Virus record (IMG/VR): IMGVR_UViG_3300031989_000019
Location: 1-23,907 of that record
Reading direction: 5' to 3' (one strand)
DNA: 23,907 nt
DNA from: a virus
Shown: piece by piece, positions 14,530 through 22,772 of the stretch
Numbering within the stretch: position 1 is the stretch's first letter
How the letters are laid out: each line of letters begins with the position of its first letter
Notes under the pieces: generated by a model
What the model was told of the DNA's origin: nothing
Seen by the model: only the letters and a program-made list of their open reading frames with translations
The model's database searches: none
Made by a program: the position numbers and the translations under genes

Positions 14530-14620
14530 TGGGTATGAAATGGAGGTAACTGGATATAAATGGATATTGTCCTTGCTAATGGGTGATAAATGGATATAAT
14601 TGGGTATAAATGGATATGCA
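14530..14620. repeat. Eight tandem ~10-11-base units, consensus TGGRTATAAA
   Basis: Units start at 14530, 14541, 14551, 14561, 14580, 14591, 14601 and 14611 and read TGGGTATGAAA, TGGAGGTAAC, TGGATATAAA, TGGATATTGT, TGGGTGATAAA, TGGATATAAT, TGGGTATAAA, TGGATATGCA. They fall into two blocks of four, 50 bases apart, separated by CCTTGCTAA. The period is about one helical turn, so sites face the same side of the DNA. The stretch is far more AT-rich than its neighbours and ends 9 bases before the Fic start. Confidence 0.7.
14573..14600 (+). promoter_or_regulatory. Sigma70-type promoter for the Fic gene
   Basis: TTGCTA (14573-14578), 16-base spacer, TATAAT (14595-14600, perfect -10). Transcription would start near 14607, giving a leader of ~23 bases before ATG 14630. 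The -35 lies between the two repeat blocks and the -10 lies within a repeat unit, so a protein bound to the repeats would compete with RNA polymerase. Confidence 0.5.
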
Positions 14621-14629
14621 GAAGGCCTT

Positions 14630-15688
14630 ATGCTCCAATTCAAGAATATCGTTATCACCACAGAAATCCTTAAATATATCAGTGAAATAGATGAATTTAA
14701 GGGCAAGTGGCAAGCCACGCAGGACTTAGCGCCCGACCGCCTGAGCAGCCTCAAGCGCATTGCTACCATTGAGAGCGTGGGTTCTTCCACCCGTATCGAG
14801 GGCGCAAAGCTCACAGATGAACAGGTAGAAAAGCTGCTTTCCAAGCTGGAGCAGAAATCCTTCACCACCCGCGATGAGCAGGAAGTGGCAGGCTATGCTG
14901 ATGCGATGGATATGGTGTTTGAAAGCTATGATCACATCGCCCTGACCGAAAACCACATTAAGCAGCTGCATGGTGTTTTGCTGAAATACAGCACCAAGGA
15001 TGCAGAGCATCGTGGATCTTACAAGAACGTCACCAACCATGTGGAAGCATTCGACGCAGACGGCAAAAGCATCGGGGTTGTCTTTCAAACGGCCACCCCG
15101 TTTGAAACGCCGCTTATGATGAAGGAGTTGGTGGAGTGGTACAACGCGCAGGCGAATGAAGAAACGCAGCATCCGCTGCTACTCGTGGCGGTGTTTATTG
15201 TGGTGTTTCTTGCCATCCACCCGTTCAAGGATGGGAATGGAAGGCTTTCGCGTATCCTGACCACCTTGTTGTTACTACGCGCCGGTTATTCCTATGTGCC
15301 TTACAGCTCAATGGAAACAGTGATCGAGGCCAACAAGGAAAACTACTATCTGGCACTGCGCCGCACGCAACAAACGATCCACACGGAAAACCAGAACTGG
15401 GAAGCATGGCTGACCTTCTTCCTGAAAACGATGGTGAAGCAAAAAGACAATCTTGCTTTTAAGGTGAAGGAAGAGCGAAGCCTGCGCGAGGCACTGCCAG
15501 CGCTATCGCGCACCATACTGGAGATGGCCAACACGCGTAGCGAGATCACTGTGCGTGAAATCGAGGAAGCAACACAGGCCAACCGCAATACGATCAAAGC
15601 GCACCTGAAGAAACTGGCAGAGCAGGAATATCTGGTGGCCGTCGGTAAAGGGCGCGGCGCTCGCTATACAGTGAAGAAGCAAGGCTAA
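14630..15688 (+). CDS. Fic family protein with C-terminal winged helix (class II, self-inhibited)
   Basis: A 352-residue protein. Residues ~1-90 form the Fic N-terminal helical domain with the inhibitory motif SSTRIEG (52-58, [S/T]xxxE[G/N]). The Fic core has the intact catalytic motif HPFKDGNGRLSR at 197-208. Residues ~295-350 form a winged HTH (EITVREIEEATQANRNTIKA, then HLKKLAEQEYLVAVGKGRGA). Fic enzymes transfer AMP (or other nucleotide parts) from NTPs to target proteins; nothing in the sequence names the target. The frame opens at TTG 14600, but ATG 14630 has GAAGG upstream and lies after the promoter. It sits between tape measure and distal tail genes, flanked by its own promoter and terminator, which is moron-like. 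Possible roles are altering host proteins or excluding other phages (inference). Confidence 0.88.
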   Translation: MLQFKNIVITTEILKYISEIDEFKGKWQATQDLAPDRLSSLKRIATIESVGSSTRIEGAKLTDEQVEKLLSKLEQKSFTTRDEQEVAGYADAMDMVFESYDHIALTENHIKQLHGVLLKYSTKDAEHRGSYKNVTNHVEAFDADGKSIGVVFQTATPFETPLMMKELVEWYNAQANEETQHPLLLVAVFIVVFLAIHPFKDGNGRLSRILTTLLLLRAGYSYVPYSSMETVIEANKENYYLALRRTQQTIHTENQNWEAWLTFFLKTMVKQKDNLAFKVKEERSLREALPALSRTILEMANTRSEITVREIEEATQANRNTIKAHLKKLAEQEYLVAVGKGRGARYTVKKQG

Positions 15689-15714
15689 TAGCCAATAAGC
15701 AAAGTCATTTTTGA

Positions 15715-15752
15715 GGGCTCACAGGTGAAAACTTGTGAGCCCTTTTCATTTT
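15715..15752 (+). terminator. Strong rho-independent terminator after the Fic gene
   Basis: GGGCTCACAGGT (15715-15726), GAAA tetraloop, ACTTGTGAGCCC (15731-15742): a 12-base-pair stem with one G-T pair, then TTTTCATTTT. This is the clearest terminator in the window and lies only 31 bases before the start of the next tail gene. Confidence 0.85.
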
Positions 15753-15773
15753 CATCAACAGTGGATCATCACC

Positions 15774-16355
15774 ATGAGCTTTGTAGAAGTCCAATTCCCC
15801 AGCGACATCAGCTATGGGGCAACCGGCGGACCCATGTTCTTAACGGATGTGGTGGCCACGGTTTCCGGCCATGAACAGCGCAACAGCAAGTGGAGCCAAG
15901 CGCGTGCGCGTTACAATGTGGCCTCCGGCGTCAAAACCGAAACGCAGTGGCAGGCGCTGATTGCCTTCTTCCGGGCGCGTCGAGGCAAGGCGGTGGGGTT
16001 TCGCTTTAAGGATTGGGGCGATTTCAAGGCGGTGAACCAGCCGCTGCTCTTACTCGGTGGCACCCAGTATCAGCTGGTGAAGCAATATGTGAGCGGCGCG
16101 GTGGTATCCGAGCGGATCATCAGCAAGCCTGTGGCGGGAACAGTGAAACTTTACCGCAACAGCATTTTGCAGGCCAGCGGCTGGAGCATCGACACCACCA
16201 CCGGCATCATCACCACATCGCTCACCGGCACGCTCACGGTGGATTTTGATTTCGATGTGCCGGTGCGTTTCGATACCGACGAGCTGGCGCTCTCGCTCGA
16301 TAGTTTCAATGCTGGAAGCTGGAACAACATTCCGCTGATCGAGGTGCGTGTATGA
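15774..16355 (+). CDS. DUF2460 distal tail protein (GTA gp12-like)
   Basis: A 193-residue protein matching DUF2460: VQFPSDISYGATGGPMFLTD (residues 5-24), the SGHEQRNSKWSQARARYNVA block, LIAFFRARRGKAVGFRFKDW with GDF, and the ending FDVPVRFDTDELALSLDSFN then NIPLIEVRV. In Rhodobacter gene transfer agents this protein forms the distal tail ring between tube and hub. The frame is open from GTG 15735, but that codon lies inside the terminator stem, and ATG 15774 begins the conserved domain. No clear ribosome-binding site precedes the ATG, which is odd for a structural gene. It is coupled by ATGA to the hub gene. Confidence 0.9.
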   Translation: MSFVEVQFPSDISYGATGGPMFLTDVVATVSGHEQRNSKWSQARARYNVASGVKTETQWQALIAFFRARRGKAVGFRFKDWGDFKAVNQPLLLLGGTQYQLVKQYVSGAVVSERIISKPVAGTVKLYRNSILQASGWSIDTTTGIITTSLTGTLTVDFDFDVPVRFDTDELALSLDSFNAGSWNNIPLIEVRV

Positions 16356-17215
16356 GAGTCATCTCCCCACAACTGGAAGCGCATTTTGCTGGTGGCCTGA
16401 CCACGCTGGCCACTTGCTGGCGGCTGACGCGGCAGGATGGCGCGGAGCTTGGCTTCACTGACCTTGACCGCACGTTGGTGATAGACACACTGGAATATGA
16501 TTCCATCGCAGGGTTCACGCCCACCACGGTGGAAAGCAAGTCCAACATGAGCGTGGATAATCTTGATCTGGAGGGGCAGACATTCCCCTCGAAGATCACG
16601 GAATCCGATCTGCTGGCTGGCATGTATGACTATGCCGAAATCGAGATATTCCTGGTCAATTACGAGGATTTGGCTCAGGGCAAGCTGGTGGTGAAGCGCG
16701 GACGGCTGGGTGAAGTGACACTGAACGCGCAAATGTTCCATGCCGAAGTGCGCGGCCTCACGCAGCATTTAAGCCAGACGATTGGCGAGGTGTATTCGCC
16801 TTCCTGCCGCGCTGTGCTGGGCGATAGCCGGTGCAAGGTGAATCTCGCCAGCGTCACCATCACCACCACCGTTTCGGAAGTGGTGAGCAATCAGACCTTC
16901 AAGGCCAATGCGCTGACGCAGGCGGCGGGTTGGTTCACCGGCGGCGAAGTGGAATGGACAAGCGGCAACAATGACGGGCGGCGCATGGAGGTGAAGGAGT
17001 TTTCCTCCAAGCAGGTGGTGCTGGCGCTGCCGATGGGCAAATCCATTCAAGTGGGTGACGGGTTCAAGATCATCGCTGGATGCGACAAGACGCATGAGAC
17101 CTGTCAGGCGAAGTTTAACAACATCCTTAATTTCCGTGGAGAGCCGTATGTTCCCGGTGTGGACGCGCTACTCACCACGGCAGGAACCATGAGCAAGAGC
17201 AACCGCAATGGCTAG
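16352..17215 (+). CDS. DUF2163 / phage BR0599 family hub protein (GTA gp13-like)
   Basis: A 287-residue protein. The N-terminal DUF2163 domain has LATCWRLTRQDGAELGFTDL (residues 19-38), then MSVDNLDLEG; the C-terminal BR0599 domain has SPSCRAVLGDSRCKVNLA (149-166) and AGCDKTHETCQAKFNNILNF (242-261) with RGEPYVPG. Four cysteines (C152, C161, C244, C251) in two pairs resemble the arrangement in lambda gpL, known to hold an iron-sulfur cluster; cluster binding here is an inference. It forms the trimeric hub at the tail tip. ATGA overlap with DUF2460, 8-base overlap with the peptidase gene. Confidence 0.88.
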   Translation: MRVISPQLEAHFAGGLTTLATCWRLTRQDGAELGFTDLDRTLVIDTLEYDSIAGFTPTTVESKSNMSVDNLDLEGQTFPSKITESDLLAGMYDYAEIEIFLVNYEDLAQGKLVVKRGRLGEVTLNAQMFHAEVRGLTQHLSQTIGEVYSPSCRAVLGDSRCKVNLASVTITTTVSEVVSNQTFKANALTQAAGWFTGGEVEWTSGNNDGRRMEVKEFSSKQVVLALPMGKSIQVGDGFKIIAGCDKTHETCQAKFNNILNFRGEPYVPGVDALLTTAGTMSKSNRNG

Positions 17216-17693
17216 AATCACCAAACCAGAAATCATCCTGCAAGCACGCACATGGCTTGGCACGAAGTATCACCACCAAGGGCGCTTGAAGAAATCCGCT
17301 GCTGGCGCGGGTGGTGTGGATTGTATCGGCCTGATCATCGGCGTGATTGACGAGCTGGGCTTACAGGATGGAAACGGCACGCCGCTATCGGCGCATGATG
17401 AGTTTAACTATTCCATGCACCCGGAGCGTGGACGACTGGTAGCGAGTATCCAGAAGCATTTGCGTGAAGTGCCGCTGGCGAAAATGACGGAAGGCGATGT
17501 GCTGCTCTTTCGTACCTTTCGCGATCCTCAGCATGTGGGGCTGCTTACCAACTATCCGACCGGCGGACCCGGCTTGATCCATTGCAATTCCAGCGCTGGG
17601 CGCGTGGTCGAGCAACCGCTTTCCGATGCGTGGGTGCGAATGCTCACCCATGCCTATCGTTTCAAACCTGAACAACTCGAACCGTTGAAGTGA
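17208..17693 (+). CDS. NlpC/P60 tail-tip cell-wall peptidase (GTA gp14-like)
   Basis: A 161-residue cysteine peptidase. GGVDCIGLIIGV gives the nucleophile Cys39, DPQHVGLL gives His109, and LIHCNSSAGRVVE gives the third polar residue (His125 or Asn127). The length and the closing HAYRF pattern match the short phage type (TIGR02219-like) rather than host NlpC/P60 enzymes, which carry signal peptides; none is seen here. It would cut peptide cross-links in peptidoglycan when the tail tip crosses the periplasm. It lies between hub and TIM-barrel genes, the same order as in gene transfer agents. Confidence 0.92.
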   Translation: MARITKPEIILQARTWLGTKYHHQGRLKKSAAGAGGVDCIGLIIGVIDELGLQDGNGTPLSAHDEFNYSMHPERGRLVASIQKHLREVPLAKMTEGDVLLFRTFRDPQHVGLLTNYPTGGPGLIHCNSSAGRVVEQPLSDAWVRMLTHAYRFKPEQLEPLK

Positions 17694-17696
17694 GTC

Positions 17697-20600
17697 ATGG
17701 CTGATATAGTCCTTCCAGTCGTTGGTGGTGTGACCGGCTTTGTGCTGGGTGGTCCCTCGGGGGCGATCCTTGGCGCGAATCTGGGCGGCATGGCGGCGGG
17801 TATGTTTTTCCCGAAAAGCCAGCGCGTGCAGCTGCCCACGCAGGAGGGACCCCGCCTTGCCGATCTTCGGGCGCAGATTTCCACCTACGGGAACATGATC
17901 CCCAAAGTGTATGGCACGATGCGGCTGGCCGGGAATGTGATCTGGGCAACGGACATTAAGGAAGTGCGCAGCGAGAAAACCACCACGCAAACTTCTAGCG
18001 GCGGCGGTAAAGGTGGCGGCGGTGGCGGCAAAACCACCACCAGCCAAACCACCATTTCCTATGAGTATTTTGTCACGCTGGCGATTGCGATCTGCGAAGG
18101 CCAGATTGATGAAGTAATCCGCGTATGGGCAGATAGCAAGGTGCTGACGGAAGCGGAACTTTCCGCCGCACAGGGCAAGTATAACGTCCATTTTGGGGAT
18201 GAAACCCAAGGTGTCGATGACATCATGGCCAAATACCTGCCAGCCGGAACCATCCCGGCGCATCGCGGCTTGGCCTATGTGGTGATCGAGGATTTTCCGC
18301 TCGCGGCGTATGGCAACCGCATACCGAACTTTACCTTTGAAGTGCGCCGGACGGTAAAATTCAGCCCCAGCGTTGAAGAAAAGGTGAAGGATATTGTGAT
18401 CATCCCCGGCGCTGGGGAATTTGTCTATGGAACGCAGGTCACGACCAAGCAGGACGGGTATTATGCCTATTTCGGCGGTGCGTTCACTCCGTCAGGCGAT
18501 AAGAAATCCATCAACATGCACAATTACGACGGCAAGGCCGATGTGCTGGTGGCGATTGATCAGCTAGTGAAGAACCTACCGAACCTTGAATGGGTGGCGG
18601 TGGTGGTGACGTGGTTCGCTACCTCCACCGATGCCGGTGCCTGCACGATCATCCCCAAGGTGGAGTTTCAGGGGACGACGCAAGTGTTGCCGCAAGACTG
18701 GAGCGTGGCAGGCATCAGCCGCGCCGCCGCGCAAGTGGTGCTGAATTTCGGGGACAACAAGCCCACCTATGGCGGCACGCCTTCGGATCACACGGTGGTG
18801 CAGATCTGCGCGGAACTGAAAAACCGTGGGCTGAACGTGATGTTCTACCCCATGATCTTCGTGGATACGATCACGCCGGAGCCAAAGCCGTGGCGTGGCC
18901 GCATTACGCCTGCAAATGCAACGGATGCCAACAACTGGTTCACTAAAACCAACGGCTACAATGCGTTCATCATGCACTATGCCAATCTGCTTAGTGGTGA
19001 CGTGGATGCGTTTGTGATGGGTTCGGAGCTGGTGGGCATGACTGGCTTCACCGATGCGCCGAGCAGCTATCCGGCAGTGTCGCGCCTTGTCACGCTGGCC
19101 GGTAGTGTGAAGGCCGCCATGCCGGGGACGATCATCACCTACGCGGCAGACTGGAGCGAATATCACAGCCGTGGCGGGTGGTTTAACCTCGATCCGCTGT
19201 GGGCATCCAGCAATATCGACGTGGTGGGGATTGATAGCTATTTCCCGATCACGCCGGACTTGCCGCAAAGCCAGATCACGCCAGAGCTGATCACCGAATA
19301 TTGGGAGAAAGGAGAAGGCTGGGATTATTACTATGCGGATTCGATGGCTCGCACTGGCCTCACGAACTACACGGATGCCAAATATGCGTGGAAGAACCTC
19401 GAATATTGGTGGAAGAACACGCATGTGAACCCGAACGCGGTGGCAACCGGATGGACGGCCAAAATGAAGCCCGTGTGGTTTACGGAGTTCGGCTTTCCCT
19501 CGGTGGATGGCTGCACCAACCAGCCCAACGTGTTTTATGATCCATCATCGAGCGAGAGTTTCTTTCCTCGCGCCAGCAAAGGCCGGGTGGATTTTCAGGC
19601 GCAGCGCGTGGCGATTGATGCAACGCTCGACTATCTGGAAGCACGCAGGCTGGAAACCGGCAACGCCAACCTTGTGCCGCGCCGGTTTATCTGGACGTGG
19701 GACGCACGGCCATTTTCCTTCTGGCCTGATCTCGAAGGCGTGTGGCAGGATTCGATCCTCTGGGCAACCGGCCATTGGGTGAACGGCAAGCTGGGCGCTT
19801 CCACGCTCGGCGCGGTGGTGGCGGAGTTGCTGCAAGCGGCTGGCCTTACGCCTTCGGATTACGATGTGACGCGCCTGACGGCCTCGCTGGAAGGGTTCAT
19901 CCTTCAGCAGCCTATCACGGTGCGCAATGCCATTGAGCAGCTAACTTCGGCGTTTTTCTTCGACATCGTGGAAAGCGACGGGATTCTGAAATGCGTGCCG
20001 CGTGGCAGCGCTTCGGTGAAATCCATCCCGGAGGATGATCTGATCCCCAGCACCAAAAGCGGCGTGCAGGATGTGCTGGAGATCAACTACGCGCAGGAGC
20101 TTGAACTGCCACAGCGTGTGAATGTGACCTATCTCGACCGGCCATTTAACTATGACCCGGTGACGCAGGTATCGCAGCGGCAGGTGGTGCGTGCGGTGGA
20201 TCAGGTAACGATCAATCTGCCGATTGTCATGGGCGCAACGCAGGCCAAACAGGTGGCGGATATTACGCTTTATGGCACTTGGAAGGAGCGCCTGAGCTTT
20301 TCGCTCACCGTGCCGCCAAAATATGTGCGGCTGGAACCCACGGATGTGATCACCGTCACTGTTTCCGGCGTCGCGCATGAAATGCGGGTGGTGAAAACCG
20401 ACATGGAATCCAATGGCCTGATGAAGATCAGCGCCGTGGCGGAAGATGTGAGTTCCTACGATTTCTACACCCCACCGGGTGAGACATCCCGCAACATCAC
20501 GCCGCCGGTGCTGGTGCCGGAAACGCTGGTGCAGTTTGTGGATGCGCCACCACTGCCCAGCGATACGGTGCAAAGCCAAGGCCTGCTGCGTATCGGGGTT

Positions 20601-21449
20601 GCGCCCGATGGCGCAGACTGGAACGGCGCAGCGGTTTATCGCTCGGATGATGGTGGCGAAGCTGGCGGCAACACCTTCAACCTGCTGGCAGGGCTCGAAG
20701 GTGCGGCCACGTTTGGCGCGATCATCACCAACCTTGCCGCTGGCAACACCGTGACGTGGGATCAGTTCAATCAGGTGGAGGTGCTGCTTACTGCCGGAAG
20801 CCTCGCCAGTGTCAGCGAGCTTGCGGTGCTGAACGGTGCCAATGCCGCGCTGATTGGTGACGAGCTGGTGCAATTCCAGAATGCGGAACTGATCGGGGAG
20901 CGCACTTATCGCCTTTCCCGGCTATTGCGCGGCCGTCAGGGTACGGAATGGGCGGTGGGTAGTCATACCGCCGGGGACAGGTTCATCCTGCTTTCTCCGG
21001 CGTTATATACAACCGCAATCCCGAATAACCTGATCGGGCGGCAGCTTTTCTATAAGGCGGTGAGCGTTGGTAACTCGTTAGGCAATACCGACCAGATCAC
21101 CTTTACCTACACCGGGCGAAACCTGAAACCCTTCGCACCGGTGCATGTTGCGGGTGTGCGGGATGGCTCCGGCAATCTCACCATCAGCTGGTTGCGCCGG
21201 TCGCGTGTGGATGCAGAATGGCGCGATGGGGTGGACATACCGCTGGGAGAGGAATCAGAACGCTATGAGGTGGAAATCTATAGCGGCCTGACACTCAAGC
21301 GCACGATTGCCACCACCAGCCCAACCGCCAACTATCCGGCAGCCGATCAGGTGACGGACTTCGGCAGCACGCAAACCAGCGTGAGTGTGAAGGTCTATCA
21401 GCTTTCCGCTGTGGTGGGGCGCGGATACGCCGTGAGCGCCAGCATTTAA
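17697..21449 (+). CDS. Tail tip 'megatron' host-specificity protein with TIM-barrel-like domain (GTA gp15-like)
   Basis: The largest gene, 1250 residues. A Gly-rich hydrophobic N-terminus (residues 4-38) precedes a Gly/Thr linker (~100-120). The GTA TIM-barrel-like domain spans roughly 295-690 (LEWVAVVVTWFATSTDAGAC; glycosidase-like blocks IDVVGIDSYFPI and VWFTEFGFPSVDGC near 592-605). A tail-protein domain spans ~740-930 (VQDVLEINYAQELELPQRVN). RTYRLSRLLRGRQGTEWAVG near 1070 lies in the C-terminal Rcc01698-type domain, and ~1140-1210 is fibronectin-like. In the related particle it encloses the baseplate and carries receptor-binding and periplasm-crossing functions. The glycosidase-like fold suggests glycan binding or cutting; activity is unproven. 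Confidence 0.92.
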   Translation: MADIVLPVVGGVTGFVLGGPSGAILGANLGGMAAGMFFPKSQRVQLPTQEGPRLADLRAQISTYGNMIPKVYGTMRLAGNVIWATDIKEVRSEKTTTQTSSGGGKGGGGGGKTTTSQTTISYEYFVTLAIAICEGQIDEVIRVWADSKVLTEAELSAAQGKYNVHFGDETQGVDDIMAKYLPAGTIPAHRGLAYVVIEDFPLAAYGNRIPNFTFEVRRTVKFSPSVEEKVKDIVIIPGAGEFVYGTQVTTKQDGYYAYFGGAFTPSGDKKSINMHNYDGKADVLVAIDQLVKNLPNLEWVAVVVTWFATSTDAGACTIIPKVEFQGTTQVLPQDWSVAGISRAAAQVVLNFGDNKPTYGGTPSDHTVVQICAELKNRGLNVMFYPMIFVDTITPEPKPWRGRITPANATDANNWFTKTNGYNAFIMHYANLLSGDVDAFVMGSELVGMTGFTDAPSSYPAVSRLVTLAGSVKAAMPGTIITYAADWSEYHSRGGWFNLDPLWASSNIDVVGIDSYFPITPDLPQSQITPELITEYWEKGEGWDYYYADSMARTGLTNYTDAKYAWKNLEYWWKNTHVNPNAVATGWTAKMKPVWFTEFGFPSVDGCTNQPNVFYDPSSSESFFPRASKGRVDFQAQRVAIDATLDYLEARRLETGNANLVPRRFIWTWDARPFSFWPDLEGVWQDSILWATGHWVNGKLGASTLGAVVAELLQAAGLTPSDYDVTRLTASLEGFILQQPITVRNAIEQLTSAFFFDIVESDGILKCVPRGSASVKSIPEDDLIPSTKSGVQDVLEINYAQELELPQRVNVTYLDRPFNYDPVTQVSQRQVVRAVDQVTINLPIVMGATQAKQVADITLYGTWKERLSFSLTVPPKYVRLEPTDVITVTVSGVAHEMRVVKTDMESNGLMKISAVAEDVSSYDFYTPPGETSRNITPPVLVPETLVQFVDAPPLPSDTVQSQGLLRIGVAPDGADWNGAAVYRSDDGGEAGGNTFNLLAGLEGAATFGAIITNLAAGNTVTWDQFNQVEVLLTAGSLASVSELAVLNGANAALIGDELVQFQNAELIGERTYRLSRLLRGRQGTEWAVGSHTAGDRFILLSPALYTTAIPNNLIGRQLFYKAVSVGNSLGNTDQITFTYTGRNLKPFAPVHVAGVRDGSGNLTISWLRRSRVDAEWRDGVDIPLGEESERYEVEIYSGLTLKRTIATTSPTANYPAADQVTDFGSTQTSVSVKVYQLSAVVGRGYAVSASI

Positions 21450-21470
21450 TCAATAAAACTGGAGGATTCC

Positions 21471-22409
21471 ATGTCTCAGACCACACGTCTGGGCTTGCCG
21501 TATATTGTCACGAGCCAAGCCCAGAAAGAAGTGACGCACAACGCATCGCTCAATATCCTTGATGCGCTGCTGCAAGCGGCGATGGAGAGCATCAGCGTCA
21601 ACACGCCGCCGGTTTCGCCGGTGGCGGGTGAAAGCTACATTGTGGGCGCAGCTCCCACCGGTGCATGGGCTGGCAAGGCCAAAGCGCTGGCTTACTTCAG
21701 CACGGCATGGAACTTTATCACCCCGTGGGAAGGCCTGACCGTATGGGCGAAGGATGCCAACGCGCTTTATACCTATGACGGCACCAACTGGGGCGTGTCG
21801 GTGGCCACTCCGACATCGCTTCAGAATCTTTCGCTGCTGGGCGTAAACACCACGGCGGATTCCACCAACAAGCTGGCGGTGGCCAGTGAAGCCATCCTGT
21901 TCAACCATGTGGGCGGTGATCTTCAGATCAAGCTCAACAAAAACGCGGCTGGCAATAAAGCGGGGTTCCTCTTTCAGACCAACTGGTCAGCGCGTGCAGA
22001 GTTCGGCCTGCTGGGGGATGACAACTTCACGCTGAAAGTCTCACCCGATGGTTCCACGTTTTATGATTCGCTGAAAATGCTGGCAGGTAGTGGCCGTGCG
22101 GCGGTGAAAGCCAACGGCGCAGGCCTAAGCGCGGCAGGCACCACACAAGGCACTGCCACGGCGATCACAAAACAAACCAACCAGTTCACCACGGTGGGCG
22201 CAGGGCAAGGCGCAATCCTGCCTTCGCCAGAGCAAGGGGAATTCATCTTTGTAGCCAATGCCGGGGCAAACGCGTTGAACGTCTATCCCGCCACTGGCCA
22301 CAGCATTAACGCACTCGCCAACAATGCCGCATTCTCGCTGGCCGTGGGGAAGAACGCCCTGTTTTGGGCAGCTACGACAAGCAAATGGTACGCACTTTTA
22401 AGCGCATAG
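21471..22409 (+). CDS. DUF2793 phage tail-associated protein
   Basis: A 312-residue protein with the DUF2793 N-terminal pattern (TTRLGLPYIVTSQAQKEVTH then NASLNILDALL at ~3-33, PVAGESYIVG, TGAWAGKAKALAYF, WNFITPWEGLTVWAKD, YDGTNW). The second half (residues ~150-312) is beta-rich and Gly/Ala-rich, ending in GANALNVYPATGHSINALAN then KNALFWAATTSKWYALLSA, a form common in carbohydrate-facing tail proteins. GGAGG lies about 8 bases before the ATG. DUF2793 commonly follows GTA-like megatron genes and is presumed to be part of the fiber or its adaptor. Exact role unknown. Confidence 0.85.
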   Translation: MSQTTRLGLPYIVTSQAQKEVTHNASLNILDALLQAAMESISVNTPPVSPVAGESYIVGAAPTGAWAGKAKALAYFSTAWNFITPWEGLTVWAKDANALYTYDGTNWGVSVATPTSLQNLSLLGVNTTADSTNKLAVASEAILFNHVGGDLQIKLNKNAAGNKAGFLFQTNWSARAEFGLLGDDNFTLKVSPDGSTFYDSLKMLAGSGRAAVKANGAGLSAAGTTQGTATAITKQTNQFTTVGAGQGAILPSPEQGEFIFVANAGANALNVYPATGHSINALANNAAFSLAVGKNALFWAATTSKWYALLSA

Positions 22410-22418
22410 GAACCCGTC

Positions 22419-22772
22419 ATGACCACACACCCAGCCAAGCATAATTTCTATGTGTATCGCGGCGCGACGTTCAGCGAGCAGATCGAATGGAAGGACGAAA
22501 GCGGCACGCCCGTGAACCTGACCGGCTTCACCGCCCGGATGCACATGCGCGAAACGCTCGAAGCGGCTGATCCTTTCCTGACGCTCACCACGGAAAACGG
22601 CGGCATCACCCTCGGCGAGGTGGCGGGAACCATCCAGCTGCTGGCCAGCGCCACACAAACCACCGCCATTACCGCCACCAACGGCGTGTATGACCTTGAA
22701 CTTGTCTCAGGCGCCAACGTCACCCGCTTGCTGGAAGGGCTGGTGATCATCAGCCCGGAGGTAACGCGATGA
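22419..22772 (+). CDS. Small beta-sandwich tail/baseplate protein (LtfC/p132/Gp6-like)
   Basis: A 117-residue protein with a pattern seen in small phage adaptor proteins: YRGATFSEQIEWKDESGTPV, NLTGFTARMHMRETL, a 'GGITLGEVAGTIQLLASATQ' strand pair, and NGVYDLELVSG...RLLEGLVIISPEVTR at the end. It is beta-rich, with no signal peptide. Proteins like this lie next to fiber genes and may bridge fiber and baseplate. The family name is a moderate recognition from pattern. It starts 9 bases after DUF2793 and overlaps the fiber gene by ATGA. Confidence 0.6.
   Translation: MTTHPAKHNFYVYRGATFSEQIEWKDESGTPVNLTGFTARMHMRETLEAADPFLTLTTENGGITLGEVAGTIQLLASATQTTAITATNGVYDLELVSGANVTRLLEGLVIISPEVTR

Noticed and set aside
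14630-15688. Fic toxin needing a separate antitoxin gene
   Set aside because: The inhibitory motif STRIEG is within the same protein (class II), and no small partner gene lies next to it.
15774-21449. The whole locus as a gene transfer agent
   Set aside because: Only the baseplate is GTA-like; the terminase, portal and capsid fusion are of lambda/phage type, and a Fic moron and DNA-modification-like cassette fit a phage.
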